DNA of 64,000 nt, from contig JAGOBK010000001.1 of the NCBI GenBank assembly GCA_017983465.1, positions 186,001 to 250,000 on the forward strand, given 5' to 3'. Below the pieces are notes generated by a model. It saw nothing but the letters and a program-made list of their open reading frames with translations. It was not told the DNA's origin and ran no database searches. Position 1 is the first letter of the stretch. Each line of letters starts with the position of its first letter. The DNA is from Crocinitomicaceae bacterium (GTDB lineage Bacteria > Bacteroidota > Bacteroidia > Flavobacteriales_D > Crocinitomicaceae). Shown here one piece after another: positions 53,856 through 63,190 of this stretch. A program made the translations under genes and the position numbers.

Positions 53856-56093
53856 TTACAACTTAATAATCATCGTTCCATATAGCGACCTTCCTTGTGA
53901 TGGTAACAAGCCTGGACCTGGATATCCGCCGCTTCTTCGTGTCGCATAGATTTCATTGAAAAGGTTGTTTGCGCCAATTTTCACTTGGTAGTTTTTATTG
54001 AATTTGTAACTCACAGATGCATCGTGAATGTCGTATGCACTCAATTGTCCAACTGCGGCTGTTGCATTCGCTAGAACGGTGTTCGAAGCGTCTGTGAAGA
54101 CAGATCCCGTGTAGGAGTATTGATAGTTGAAAGAGAATCCTTTGTAATCGTAATTTAATCCTACTCGAAGAATTTGGGACGGAGCATATTCCACTTTTTT
54201 TCCTTGAATCGAATGAGATGGATCTTGTGCAATTTGTGGGTTATTCCAAGTGACGTAGCTTGCATCCTGAATGGTTCCGCTCACATAAACAGAAAGTAAT
54301 TCACTCGTTGCTGAATTTTTGAAGAAGGGATTAAAAAATGACCATTCGACATACGCTTCGATTCCTTTGCTGACCACATCACCAATGTTCGTTTTGAAAG
54401 GCGCGTTATTCACCAAATACGTACCGATTTTTCCGTTGTATCTCAAATAGAACGCGTTGAAATCAAAGGTGATTGGACCTTTTCTGTCCATGAATACTCC
54501 TTTGGTGCCTAGTTCGGAGGTAAATCCTGTGACATCTTTCATTGCTTGATCAACGACTTCGGTTGTGGAAGAAGGTAATAATTCGGAATACATCACCGGA
54601 CGGTAGTTTTGGGTCGCGTTTGCGTACAGACTCCATTTCATTCGTTGTTTGGCATACAACTGAAAATTGCTACTCAATCCACCCAGAAGGATGAAGCGGT
54701 TTTTTTCTTGGATTTCCATGATTCCACTTGCGAAGTTATTAGAGCGTCCAGAAAGTTGATTGATTAGATACTCCGAACGAAATCCTGGAGTAACAGAAAG
54801 TCGTTTGCCTACTTTGAATAAGTGCTCACTAAACAGAGCAACATTTTGCGTGCCTAATAACAGATCCTTTTGAAACAAATTCCCTGAATTATCTGGAAGG
54901 ACTGTCAAATCTAGGTTACTAGAAGAACTTCCGATTCCCTGTTGCAAGCGGTGGATTTCACTGTTGCAAAAACGCGCTCCAATAGTCCATGTTTGTAGTT
55001 GTTGTCCCAGTTTATACTGTTTCAAGTAGCGAACTTCACTTGATTGTGTCACGTAATGATCGATGTCTACTTGACGCGGATTGTACGATCCTATTGAAGT
55101 ATTGAAGGTATCCATAATCGTAAGCGCTTTCGTGAATCCAACGCTGTTTCGATCGGAAAAGGTGAAAGCGGTATAAAAGTGTATTTTGGAAAGAGGACTA
55201 AACGCGTATTCTCCTTGAAGCGAAAGGGTATTCCATTTTACTTGAAACCAGTTTCTAGCGCGGAAAGAAGTATCAGGATTGGCGTGCAACAAGGTGTCGA
55301 AAATTCCACCTGCTTGCTGACTCACGTACCCACTATTAGAATACTCAGCAGAAATTTTTCCTTTTTTCAGTTGGTAGCTCACTTTTCCAAAGTAATTCGC
55401 TGTAGAATATTGACTGTTTTGTCGAAATCCATCTGCATTTCGGTGGTGCACAAATCCATAGTAAGACCAATTTTTCATATTTCCACCGAGCGCAGTGAAA
55501 CTATTGAAAAGTCCATATGATCCAATTGTTTGGGTGTTTTCCAAGGAAAAAGGTTGGTCATTTAACTTATCCTTGAATTGATAGTTGATCATTCCACCAA
55601 ATTGTGTTCCGTATTGCAGAGCGGAAGAACCACGATGGACTTCCACTTTTGATACAGCATCCAAAGTAGGAGTGTAGTACGATTCTGGATAGCCAGATGG
55701 ATCAGCTGCGATATCGTAGCCGTTTTGACGCATGTTAAACTCCCAAGAACGATTTGCGCTAAGTCCACGTGTGGAAATGCTCGCTTGTAACCCAGAAGCA
55801 TCGTGTTCACTCACGTAAATTCCAGGTGTGCGTTTAAACAGTTGACGGTAATTATTCGTGCTTAAGTCCAATTGTTGCGTATTCAAGGAGATGATTTCCA
55901 TTTTTTTTCCTGAAACGATTTTCATTTGGTAAATGGAATCAGGTACGATCTTATAATTTTGATACGTTCTGATAAGCACATCGCTTTGTGTGCTGATTTT
56001 CAATAAACTATCTTGTGAAAACACGAAAGTTGTTAAACTGACAACAACGAAGAATAAGAAGAAACGCATCATTTGCTTTGAATTTTTGTGCAA
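53856..56093 (-). CDS. TonB-dependent receptor, FecA-like
   Basis: A 745-residue outer-membrane receptor. Signal peptide near 1-26 (ending VFS), a plug domain (about 60-175, TPGIYVSEHDASGLQASIST, then GLSANRSWEFNMRQNG and HRGSSALQYGTQFGGMIN), then a large beta-barrel ending in LYGTMIIKL. The plug resembles the iron-dicitrate receptor FecA. Uptake of a ferric chelate is probable. An operator-like palindrome lies 46-60 bp upstream of the start. Confidence 0.85.
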   Translation of the reverse strand: MHKNSKQMMRFFLFFVVVSLTTFVFSQDSLLKISTQSDVLIRTYQNYKIVPDSIYQMKIVSGKKMEIISLNTQQLDLSTNNYRQLFKRTPGIYVSEHDASGLQASISTRGLSANRSWEFNMRQNGYDIAADPSGYPESYYTPTLDAVSKVEVHRGSSALQYGTQFGGMINYQFKDKLNDQPFSLENTQTIGSYGLFNSFTALGGNMKNWSYYGFVHHRNADGFRQNSQYSTANYFGKVSYQLKKGKISAEYSNSGYVSQQAGGIFDTLLHANPDTSFRARNWFQVKWNTLSLQGEYAFSPLSKIHFYTAFTFSDRNSVGFTKALTIMDTFNTSIGSYNPRQVDIDHYVTQSSEVRYLKQYKLGQQLQTWTIGARFCNSEIHRLQQGIGSSSSNLDLTVLPDNSGNLFQKDLLLGTQNVALFSEHLFKVGKRLSVTPGFRSEYLINQLSGRSNNFASGIMEIQEKNRFILLGGLSSNFQLYAKQRMKWSLYANATQNYRPVMYSELLPSSTTEVVDQAMKDVTGFTSELGTKGVFMDRKGPITFDFNAFYLRYNGKIGTYLVNNAPFKTNIGDVVSKGIEAYVEWSFFNPFFKNSATSELLSVYVSGTIQDASYVTWNNPQIAQDPSHSIQGKKVEYAPSQILRVGLNYDYKGFSFNYQYSYTGSVFTDASNTVLANATAAVGQLSAYDIHDASVSYKFNKNYQVKIGANNLFNEIYATRRSGGYPGPGLLPSQGRSLYGTMIIKL

Positions 56094-56139
56094 AGTTAGT
56101 TGCGTAACACGGCGTCATCAATACCACTTTTGAGGTATT

Positions 56140-56155
56140 TTAGAATGATTCTAAA
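56140..56155 (-). promoter_or_regulatory. Palindromic operator before the TonB receptor
   Basis: TTAGAA-TGA-TTCTAA, half-sites of 6-7 bp around three bases, 46 bp or more upstream of the receptor start. Similar sites (7-3-7 type) bind metal-responsive regulators of Fur or DtxR type in other bacteria. The spacer of 3 sets it apart from the N4 palindromes elsewhere in this window. Confidence 0.5.
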
Positions 56156-56191
56156 TAAGTTGAAAGAAATACTTTGTTAAAAAATGCGCTA

Positions 56192-56614
56192 TTAAGACCT
56201 ACTGGCAATTCTATTTCCCAAATAAGCCATTGGAATGTACGCGCCAATCAAATCAACTAGAACGAACCAAATCGGCGTTTCCGGAAGCATGACAACCATC
56301 GAAACTCCACCCAAGAGGAAAAGAATTCCAGCCATCATTGAAAAGACAAATTGTTGACTTTTTAAAAAACGTGTGATCAATAAGGCAGAGAGCAAGGTTC
56401 CAAGTGCATGTGCGAGGAAAGGAAATAAGAAATGTTCTGGACCCATGTGCGGCATCGCTGCTTGAAGTCCCTCAGCTGTTTTTAAGTCAAATCCAGCCGG
56501 TGGCGGAATGATTTTATTACTCACATTTATCAATGCGCCATTTAACATCGCTCCTGCAAAAAGCGAAATGAAAATGAGGATCGTTCTTTTTAAAATATGT
56601 AGAAAAGTGTTCAT
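56192..56614 (-). CDS. Small multi-pass membrane protein
   Basis: A 140-residue protein with four predicted membrane segments (about 8-28, 62-80, 88-108 and 115-133) and a Pro-rich loop (NKIIPPPAGFDL). No known motif. It is upstream of the TonB receptor on the same strand but separated by the operator-containing gap, so co-transcription is uncertain. A transport or accessory role is only a guess. Confidence 0.6.
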   Translation of the reverse strand: MNTFLHILKRTILIFISLFAGAMLNGALINVSNKIIPPPAGFDLKTAEGLQAAMPHMGPEHFLFPFLAHALGTLLSALLITRFLKSQQFVFSMMAGILFLLGGVSMVVMLPETPIWFVLVDLIGAYIPMAYLGNRIASRS

Positions 56615-56658
56615 GTGTCAAAAGTATGAATTCGCTTGTAAAACCTAGAGGAAATTGA

Positions 56659-56716
56659 TAAAATGTAAATGTTCATTATTCAAAATGTAAAATATATTTG
56701 TCATAATGTAAAATAT
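56659..56716 (+). promoter_or_regulatory. Three-copy operator repeat before the XRE pair
   Basis: AAAATGTAAAT-like sites start near 56659, 56682 and 56704, spaced about 21-23 bp apart so they lie on one face of the helix. They precede a membrane-protein and XRE-regulator pair and are candidates for autoregulation. Confidence 0.5.
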
Positions 56717-56750
56717 ACTATACATTTGTTGAAACCATAAACTTTATACC

Positions 56751-57221
56751 ATGTTATTATTCCCGAACAAATTTAAAAAGCCGAGCGCTTGGATTTTCTA
56801 TTCATCCGTTATCCTTGGCATTTGCCATCTATTTTTTTTCGAGTCCATTTCTTCCCTGTCGTCAGGACTTGAATTGAATGTCCCGATGTTTTTATCTGAT
56901 TGGTTAATTCAAAGTGAACAATTTTGGATTAAGAATAACCTAATGGATGAGATCATTTCTTTGTTACTTGTTGTTAGTGGAATCGTTCACGGTTTTTCAA
57001 AGGAGCCCGTAGAGGACGAATTGATTTCTAGAATCCGACTAGAATCACTCGCCTGGTCTGTTCAAGTCAACTTTATGTTAGTCATCTTGGAGACTGTTTT
57101 TATTTTTGGAATCCATTTTTATGAAGTAATGATCATTCAGTTATTTTTAATTTTACTATTGTTTAATTTAAAACAACAAATTGCTTTGAACCGTTTTTAC
57201 AAACAATCAGATGAAAAATAA
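56751..57221 (+). CDS. Membrane protein paired with an XRE regulator
   Basis: A 156-residue protein with about four membrane segments (FYSSVILGICHLFFF, ISLLLVVSGIVHG, MLVILETVFIFGIHF, and a last segment near 125-145). The 3' end overlaps the XRE gene by 11 bp. Pairs of a small membrane protein and a Cro/CI-like regulator occur widely; the membrane partner often controls or is controlled by the regulator. The start ATG follows the operator repeats. No enzymatic motif. Confidence 0.65.
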   Translation: MLLFPNKFKKPSAWIFYSSVILGICHLFFFESISSLSSGLELNVPMFLSDWLIQSEQFWIKNNLMDEIISLLLVVSGIVHGFSKEPVEDELISRIRLESLAWSVQVNFMLVILETVFIFGIHFYEVMIIQLFLILLLFNLKQQIALNRFYKQSDEK

Positions 57222-57423
57222 AATTAAAATTTACCGCAGCATCAAAGGGGTTTCACAGCAAGAATTAGCCGAGAAAATGGATGTTTCTCGACAAACATTA
57301 AACGCCATTGAAAATGGAAAATACCATCCAACGTTATTACTTGGAATGAGGCTTGGTGAATTCTTCCAATGTACGATTGAAGAATTGTTCGCGTTGGAGG
57401 ATTCAGACAGATTAGAAATGTAA
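57211..57423 (+). CDS. XRE (Cro/CI) family transcriptional regulator
   Basis: A 70-residue protein that is essentially one helix-turn-helix domain (KGVSQQELAEKMDVSRQTLNA, then IENGKYHPTLLLGMRLGEFF), ending with a short acidic tail. This is typical of the small regulators of the YozG type. It overlaps the upstream membrane-protein gene and probably binds the three-copy repeat before that gene. Confidence 0.9.
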   Translation: MKNKIKIYRSIKGVSQQELAEKMDVSRQTLNAIENGKYHPTLLLGMRLGEFFQCTIEELFALEDSDRLEM

Positions 57424-57426
57424 CGA

Positions 57427-58527
57427 CTACCCAGCAATCGAAACGCCAATCATGTGTCCAATTCCATAGGTAATGGCTGCGGCAGCAAGTCCAAATAGTA
57501 CTTGACGCATTCCTGAGAATAGAAGGCTTTTTCCGGTGAAAAGTGTAATAGATCCACCAATGAGGAACAATCCAATGGCACTTAAAATAGAACTAAAGAG
57601 AATCGCTTTCATTCCACCAATGAAGAAAAATGGAATCACGGGTAAAACAGCTCCAATGGCAAAAAACACAAAAGAGGCGAGGGCAGCTTCCATCGCGGAA
57701 CCTTTTAAGTCGTCAGGGTTGATTCCTAACTCCTCCTTCACGAGAATTTGATGTGCGTGGTCTTTGTTGGTCATGATTTCCTTTGCCATGGACATCGCTT
57801 GTTCTTCAGGAATTCCTTTGGAAATGTAGATCAAGGCCAATTCCTTTTCTTCTCCCTCTGGATTGTGCTCCAATTCTTCCATTTCAAGCTCCATTTGGTT
57901 TTCGAACAATTCTTGGGAACTTTTAACGGAAATCCATTCGCCTAAAGCCATGGACAATGCTCCCGCAAGTAAACCTGCGATTCCTGTCAACAAAACTTCT
58001 TGTTGTCCACTTGAAGCGCCTGCGATTCCCATCACTAAACTAAAGTTGGACACCAATCCATCGTTACCACCGAGAACTGCTGCTCTCAACGCATTTCCAC
58101 CAACGGAACGGTGACGTTTTTCAAAGCGTGCTAAATTTGTTCCGGAAACGTTTTTGTTGTGATTCAAGATGTTGCGTAGTATTGTAACATGCGCCGTATC
58201 TGAAATGGATGATTCTGTATTCGTTGTTTTGCGTGCATTCACCACTGCGGATGAAATACTCTTTTCGGTATCCAATAAAACGCCAAGAACATAGTCGTAA
58301 CCAAGGATTTTTCCGATTCGAGCCAATGTCTTTGCTCTCCAAGATGGACTAGGAAGTTGATCTAACGGTAATCCATTGCTGTGTGCAAAAGCTTCCGCGT
58401 GACTTAATTCAATCGCACTCATTTGCACAAAAACTTTTGCCACATTTTCATCTTCTTCATGTTCCGCAAGCAATGCGTAAAGAAAACTTGCGTCAATTTC
58501 TGTTTGAATGCTTTTTAAATTAATCAT
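57427..58527 (-). CDS. Rubrerythrin/ferritin-VIT1 fusion metal transporter
   Basis: A 366-residue protein. Residues 1-140 resemble a ferritin-like four-helix domain with Glu and His metal ligands (ELSHAEAFAHSN, ETEIDASFLYALLAEHEEDE type helices). Residues 150-366 form a VIT1/CCC1-type membrane domain (GGNDGLVSNFSLVMGIAG, GALSMALGEWISVKSSQE) that moves Fe(II) or Mn(II) across the membrane. Proteins of this two-domain type, like MbfA, export iron under oxidative stress. It converges on the XRE gene. Confidence 0.85.
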   Translation of the reverse strand: MINLKSIQTEIDASFLYALLAEHEEDENVAKVFVQMSAIELSHAEAFAHSNGLPLDQLPSPSWRAKTLARIGKILGYDYVLGVLLDTEKSISSAVVNARKTTNTESSISDTAHVTILRNILNHNKNVSGTNLARFEKRHRSVGGNALRAAVLGGNDGLVSNFSLVMGIAGASSGQQEVLLTGIAGLLAGALSMALGEWISVKSSQELFENQMELEMEELEHNPEGEEKELALIYISKGIPEEQAMSMAKEIMTNKDHAHQILVKEELGINPDDLKGSAMEAALASFVFFAIGAVLPVIPFFFIGGMKAILFSSILSAIGLFLIGGSITLFTGKSLLFSGMRQVLFGLAAAAITYGIGHMIGVSIAG

Positions 58528-58585
58528 CTGTGCTGTTTTATTGAATTTTCAGTATGAATGTACTGAATTAATCCGAATGATCCAT

Positions 58586-59341
58586 TTATTCGATTGGACC
58601 AGGTTTAAAAATGAGGTTTCTTGCGCGTTTGTATGGAAGAAAATACTTTAAATCCACGGACAAATAAGAGCCATTGACATTGCCAAAAACCACTTGTGAA
58701 TCATTGACATAGCGGTGTTTGGCTACTAAAAGAAAAACTGGAGCCATCGCCACACGTGCGGATCCACCAACGTAAAATACGCCGCTTTTTTTTGTGCGTA
58801 ATTCAAATCCAACACTGGAGATTAAATCAAAGGACATTTTTTTGTGTATGTCCACTACGCCTTGATGCAGAAACTCGTGTTTTCCTTGTGGATTGGTAAT
58901 GATTCCAACACTCGATGGTTTGTTTTGTAATGCTATTCCCAGAGAAGCGTTTGCATAGAACTCTTTGGTCAATTTTACATTGATCACAGCAGAAACCGGA
59001 ATGTCGTATTGAATGAAACTCAGGGTGCTAAAAGCGGTAATGGCAGAATCTGTTTCAGACATCGTTATTCCAAAGCGACGTTGAACATAGTTTAATCCAG
59101 TTTCGATGGATATTAATTCACTTAATCCAAGTCGAACTACCCCGCCAAAGGAATAACCAATTTGCTGTTGAATCGTTGTGGTGAAAGCTTCTTTTGTTAA
59201 AGTCAACGAATTAGGTCCAATCGCATCGGAGGGAATGATCATTCGTGTTTGGAATCCAAAGTAATTTTGAACGCCAAACTTGTTTTCTTTCTGTGCGAAC
59301 ATAGAAAGAGGGAGTAAAAGGATGAGGATAAATCTACGCAT
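58586..59341 (-). CDS. Outer-membrane beta-barrel protein (PorT-like)
   Basis: A 251-residue protein with a signal peptide (about 1-16, ending MFAQ), beta-rich sequence with Gly and aromatic alternation (LGLSELISIETGLNYVQRRFG), and strands typical of the PorT/outer-membrane-barrel family. The C-terminus lies in charged residues, so the last strand is probably around residue 225-235. Function unknown. Confidence 0.75.
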   Translation of the reverse strand: MRRFILILLLPLSMFAQKENKFGVQNYFGFQTRMIIPSDAIGPNSLTLTKEAFTTTIQQQIGYSFGGVVRLGLSELISIETGLNYVQRRFGITMSETDSAITAFSTLSFIQYDIPVSAVINVKLTKEFYANASLGIALQNKPSSVGIITNPQGKHEFLHQGVVDIHKKMSFDLISSVGFELRTKKSGVFYVGGSARVAMAPVFLLVAKHRYVNDSQVVFGNVNGSYLSVDLKYFLPYKRARNLIFKPGPIE

Positions 59342-59388
59342 ACGGTCAGAACGTAAAAATAGAGAAACTTGTGTAGTTTAAGGTCAAT

Positions 59389-59976
59389 TTATTCTGAAAT
59401 CCAAGTGGTATTGTATTCAATTGGACGGCGATGCGCTTGCGGCCATTCAATATCTGGATACCCTACATAGAAGATCCCCAAGCACTTATCGCGACTACTT
59501 AAACCTAAGAATGAAGTCATTTCTTCGCTGTAAATTACTTTTGGTGTCGCCCAGAACCCACCTAATCCGTAGGCTGTACAGCTCAAATGTAAGTTTTGAA
59601 TCGCACAAGCTACTGCTTCAATCTCTTCAATTTCGGGTATTTTCTCTTCTTCTTGTCTCTTCATACTGACTGCAATGACAACGGAAGAAATCATGGGACG
59701 ACGAAGCATTTTTGCCAATTTAGCATCGTTTTGCTGTTCTTTTGGCGTCAATTTTAAATACGTTTCACCCAAGAAAGTACTTAGTTTCTGAAGTCCACCA
59801 TCAGTGAATACATGGAAACGCCACGGTTGCGTATTCCCGTGTGTTGGAGCCCATTGTGCATTTGTTAGAAGCAATTCAATTTGATCTTTTTGAACTTTTC
59901 GGGTGGAAAATTGCTCAGGATAAATCGTTCGTCGACTTTTAATGAGTTCGTTGATTTCAGATAAATTAAAGCGCAT
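59389..59976 (-). CDS. Nitroreductase family protein
   Basis: About 195 residues from the Met at 59976 (MRFNLSEINELIKSRRTIYP), which gives the usual start; a Met six residues earlier is possible. The FMN-binding signatures SRRTIYPEQF and TNAQWAPTHGNTQPWRF near 10-50 and GLGGFWATPKVI near 140 place it in the nitroreductase family (NfnB/YdjA-like). It probably reduces nitro compounds or quinones with NAD(P)H. Ordinary housekeeping gene. Confidence 0.9.
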   Translation of the reverse strand: MRFNLSEINELIKSRRTIYPEQFSTRKVQKDQIELLLTNAQWAPTHGNTQPWRFHVFTDGGLQKLSTFLGETYLKLTPKEQQNDAKLAKMLRRPMISSVVIAVSMKRQEEEKIPEIEEIEAVACAIQNLHLSCTAYGLGGFWATPKVIYSEEMTSFLGLSSRDKCLGIFYVGYPDIEWPQAHRRPIEYNTTWISE

Positions 59977-60062
59977 AATGGTGTTTTTTGACAAAGATAA
60001 GGGATTTCGAATAGGAGCGAGACACTCGGAAATTGTATCTTTGATAAAATCTGTTTCTGCTC

Positions 60063-62777
60063 ATGAAAAAAGTAACTTGGATTCTATTTCTATGCTGTTC
60101 AACCGTTTTATTCGCTCAAAAAACGAATCAGGTCGATGGCTATTTTACGAAAGTAAGCGGAGAAGTCCTGAAGTACTTTTCACCTTTACACGAATTTGCC
60201 GACAGTTCTCTTTTAACACGCTGCAATGGAACTTCCATAATTACGATGCGTGCGGAAATCCCTCAACATAAAGAATCATTCACGCAATTTCGCTTTTTAA
60301 TTGGACACTCATCTGGAACGAGTTCAGCAGATCGTCATTTTCAAATCAACTTGAATGGTAAAGAATTGTTTGTATTAGAAACGGAAGCGAAACGAAGCGG
60401 ACTCTTTTTCGAAGATTCATGGATTTCAAACAATGTTGGTTACGAACTTCAATGCATTGAATACGATATAAATAAAGATGTTTTTGGGTATTTAACCATC
60501 AAAGTTCCGACGGAATGGGTGAAAGAGAAAGCTGAATTTTCATTCACGGGAAAAGATGAGCAAAGTCGTGATTGGCTAATGGTTTTCATGCACCGAAGTG
60601 ATTGGAAATTCCAGTTGGAAGCGAGTAATTTAATCCTGAAGAATGCCTTAAGTAGAGAATTAATTGTTCGAGTGGATCATCCATACACAGAAAAAACTCA
60701 AGAAATCCATATCAAATCGACGTATTTTGATGTGAAAGGAACAATTAAGCCAGGCTACAATTCTTTGCGTTTCCCTAGCTATCCAAAGGATTTTGTCGGA
60801 ACGGACAGTATTCACATATTTATTGGAAAGCAGGTTTTTCATCAGTTGGTGACAGTTCAAGAAACGAAAAATTATACCTTTCACATCATTCACCATTCCC
60901 ACAACGACATTGGTTACTCACACCTTCAAACGGAAGTTGAACAGATTCAAAACCGAAACATTCGTTCAGCAATTGCGTGGATTCAACAGTCTGTCAATTC
61001 TTCAGAAAAACCTGTTTGGCACGTGGAATCCCTTTGGGCTGTTGAGAACTTCATGAAGGAAGCGAGTCCGAACGAAAAAGCATTATTTATTCAATATGTT
61101 CGTTCCGGGAACATTTCACTTTCAGCAAATTATGCCAATGTCCTGACGGGACTTTCACAAGCCGAAGAGTTAAATTGGCTAGTCGAATATGCCCAACAAT
61201 TAGAGAAATCCTATGGTATTCGTATCTCCAATGCGATGATTACGGACATCCCTGGAATTACATACGACGGATTAAACAATTACACGAGGAATCACATTCC
61301 ATATTTATCCCTTGGACCTAATTACGTGGACAATTTACCTGATCACGGCGATCGAGTAGGAGGAGTGATCAAAGAAACGGGAGATCAAGTATTTTACTGG
61401 AAACCCAGCTTGAATTCGAACGAAAAACTTTTAGTTTGGACCGCTGGAAAAGGCTATTCGTATTTTCACAACATCCAAGACGGAGAGAAGGAAAGCAAAT
61501 GGGAATCTCGTATTTCAGCGTATGTGCACCAGTTGCAAAGTAGCAATTATCCATATGACATGGTTCAATTGCGTTACACTAAAAACGCCGATAATGGTCC
61601 TGTTGATACAACCTTATGTTCCTTTGTTCATGCATGGAACGAGCGCTACGATTCACCAAAATTAGTTATTGGAAATGTCGATTCGCTTTACCAAAACTTC
61701 GAACAGCGCTATGGTTCAGAGATCCCAGTGCGAACAGGAGAAATCAGTCCGTATTGGGAGGATGGCGCGTATTCAACGGCGGTCGAGGAGATGGCGAATC
61801 GAAAATTAGCCATACAAACAATTGCATTGGATGAATTTGCTCACAAGAAAAACGAGTACTCTGCTCATGAAGCTGAATTTTATCAATTGCACCGAAACAT
61901 CATTTTATTTCACGAGCATACCTGGGGATCTTGGTGCAGTATTTCAGATCCAACGCTTTTCTTCACGACGGAACAATGGCGCATTAAGAAGTCCTTCTTG
62001 GATTCATCAGAACAACAGTACACACGTTTGAGCAATAAACTTGGTTATGACTATCCGGAATCGACGAATGGTCGAATCGTCAAAAAAAGTAAAATCACCA
62101 GCTTCGATGTTGATTTAAGCACAGGTGGCATCACGAAGTTGCTTGTTGATAACGAGAATCTTATTTCCGAAAGTGCTCCGTATGATTTCATGCAATTCAT
62201 TTATGCCAAAGGAATTTCACCAATGCAGTACTTTGGCCCAAAAAACATCAAGGTACTGGAAGATCGCGAAAACGAAAAAGAGAAATTTATGCTCATCCAT
62301 TTTGATTTATTGGGATTTGAAGGTGTCCAAGTCAGCTATAGCTGGAAGAAAAACACCAACAGCATTGTCGTTCATGTCGAAGCGGATAAAAGCGAAGAAT
62401 TCGACAAGGAATCCTTACACATTGCTTTTCCATTCAAGGAAACTAACTGGAAATTAAACTTTGGAACGAAAAACCATTCGTTGGTTTATCCTGTAGATCA
62501 ACTTCCCGGCTCCAACAAAGAATTTATTTGCGTGAGTAAACAGGTCCAGTTAAGCGATGAAAAGCACACCATCATTCTTCAAGCTCCCGCGTTTAGTTTG
62601 TTTGAAGTCGGTTCCATTATCCAAGAAGAAAAAGTGAATGGAGCCAAAGTTTGGTCAAGAGAAAACGCTGCGGTTAATCCACTGTATTTGTATGTATTAA
62701 ACAACTATTGGCACACGAATTACAAGGCTTCACAAACGGGACATTTATCCTTCGATGTGAGTTTGGAGATTGAATAA
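60063..62777 (+). CDS. GH38-like glycoside hydrolase (alpha-mannosidase type), secreted
   Basis: A 904-residue protein with a signal peptide (about 1-19, ending LFAQ). An N-terminal beta domain (about 20-265) precedes the catalytic domain, which has the zinc-site motif HHSHNDIGYSH near 277 and the likely nucleophile Asp in TDIPGITYDG near 394. C-terminal beta domains follow (about 660-904). This resembles GH38 alpha-mannosidases, though substrate and linkage remain unknown. The short distance from the signal peptide suggests export. Confidence 0.75.
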   Translation: MKKVTWILFLCCSTVLFAQKTNQVDGYFTKVSGEVLKYFSPLHEFADSSLLTRCNGTSIITMRAEIPQHKESFTQFRFLIGHSSGTSSADRHFQINLNGKELFVLETEAKRSGLFFEDSWISNNVGYELQCIEYDINKDVFGYLTIKVPTEWVKEKAEFSFTGKDEQSRDWLMVFMHRSDWKFQLEASNLILKNALSRELIVRVDHPYTEKTQEIHIKSTYFDVKGTIKPGYNSLRFPSYPKDFVGTDSIHIFIGKQVFHQLVTVQETKNYTFHIIHHSHNDIGYSHLQTEVEQIQNRNIRSAIAWIQQSVNSSEKPVWHVESLWAVENFMKEASPNEKALFIQYVRSGNISLSANYANVLTGLSQAEELNWLVEYAQQLEKSYGIRISNAMITDIPGITYDGLNNYTRNHIPYLSLGPNYVDNLPDHGDRVGGVIKETGDQVFYWKPSLNSNEKLLVWTAGKGYSYFHNIQDGEKESKWESRISAYVHQLQSSNYPYDMVQLRYTKNADNGPVDTTLCSFVHAWNERYDSPKLVIGNVDSLYQNFEQRYGSEIPVRTGEISPYWEDGAYSTAVEEMANRKLAIQTIALDEFAHKKNEYSAHEAEFYQLHRNIILFHEHTWGSWCSISDPTLFFTTEQWRIKKSFLDSSEQQYTRLSNKLGYDYPESTNGRIVKKSKITSFDVDLSTGGITKLLVDNENLISESAPYDFMQFIYAKGISPMQYFGPKNIKVLEDRENEKEKFMLIHFDLLGFEGVQVSYSWKKNTNSIVVHVEADKSEEFDKESLHIAFPFKETNWKLNFGTKNHSLVYPVDQLPGSNKEFICVSKQVQLSDEKHTIILQAPAFSLFEVGSIIQEEKVNGAKVWSRENAAVNPLYLYVLNNYWHTNYKASQTGHLSFDVSLEIE

Positions 62778-62803
62778 TTGTATATTTACTTAAAATAATT
62801 CGC

Positions 62804-62977
62804 ATGAAAAAGATAATCCTTCAAGTCGTACTTCCTTTTTTAGCCGGATTTGCTGTGTTAATCGCCTTTGGTTTTCCTCTTGGACAGGCACTTTTCACGG
62901 GCGTTTGCGCTATGACAGGTATGTACATAGGAAAATACTTTAGCAAAAGTCGGCAGTCGAAGAAAACGAATAACTAA
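62804..62977 (+). CDS. Small two-segment membrane protein
   Basis: A 57-residue protein (MKKIILQVVLPFLAGFAVLI...) with a hydrophobic segment near 5-25, a second near 28-45 and a basic tail. It is 26 bp after the GH38-like gene and ends before a terminator. The sequence is simple but has a good ATG and is closed by a hairpin. Function unknown. Confidence 0.6.
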   Translation: MKKIILQVVLPFLAGFAVLIAFGFPLGQALFTGVCAMTGMYIGKYFSKSRQSKKTNN

Positions 62978-63002
62978 AAAGCACTTATTTGTTGCTTTTT
63001 TT
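62976..63002 (+). terminator. Intrinsic terminator
   Basis: AAAAAGCA and TGCTTTTT form a stem around a nine-base loop, followed by T. It closes the GH38-like transcript. Confidence 0.7.
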
Positions 63003-63140
63003 AGCGTCAACCTTCCATAATTAACCAATTTCAAAAGGGCAAAACAACCTGTTTGTTTCCCCACTCAACTCATCTATTTTTACCTAATCACATCAAAATC
63101 AGACTAAATGTCATTTTAACACTAAGTATGTTTTTTTTAT

Positions 63141-63177
63141 TAACTTTGAAATTGGGTTGACTGTACTGTTGCAGTCA
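63141..63177 (+). promoter_or_regulatory. Promoter and leader hairpin of the FabH-like gene
   Basis: TAACTTTG (63141-63148) fits the TAnnTTTG -7 element. TGACTG (63158-63163) and CAGTCA (63172-63177) form a stem in the leader just before the ATG at 63191. A clear -33 element was not found. Confidence 0.5.
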
Positions 63178-63190
63178 CAAATGATTCAAA

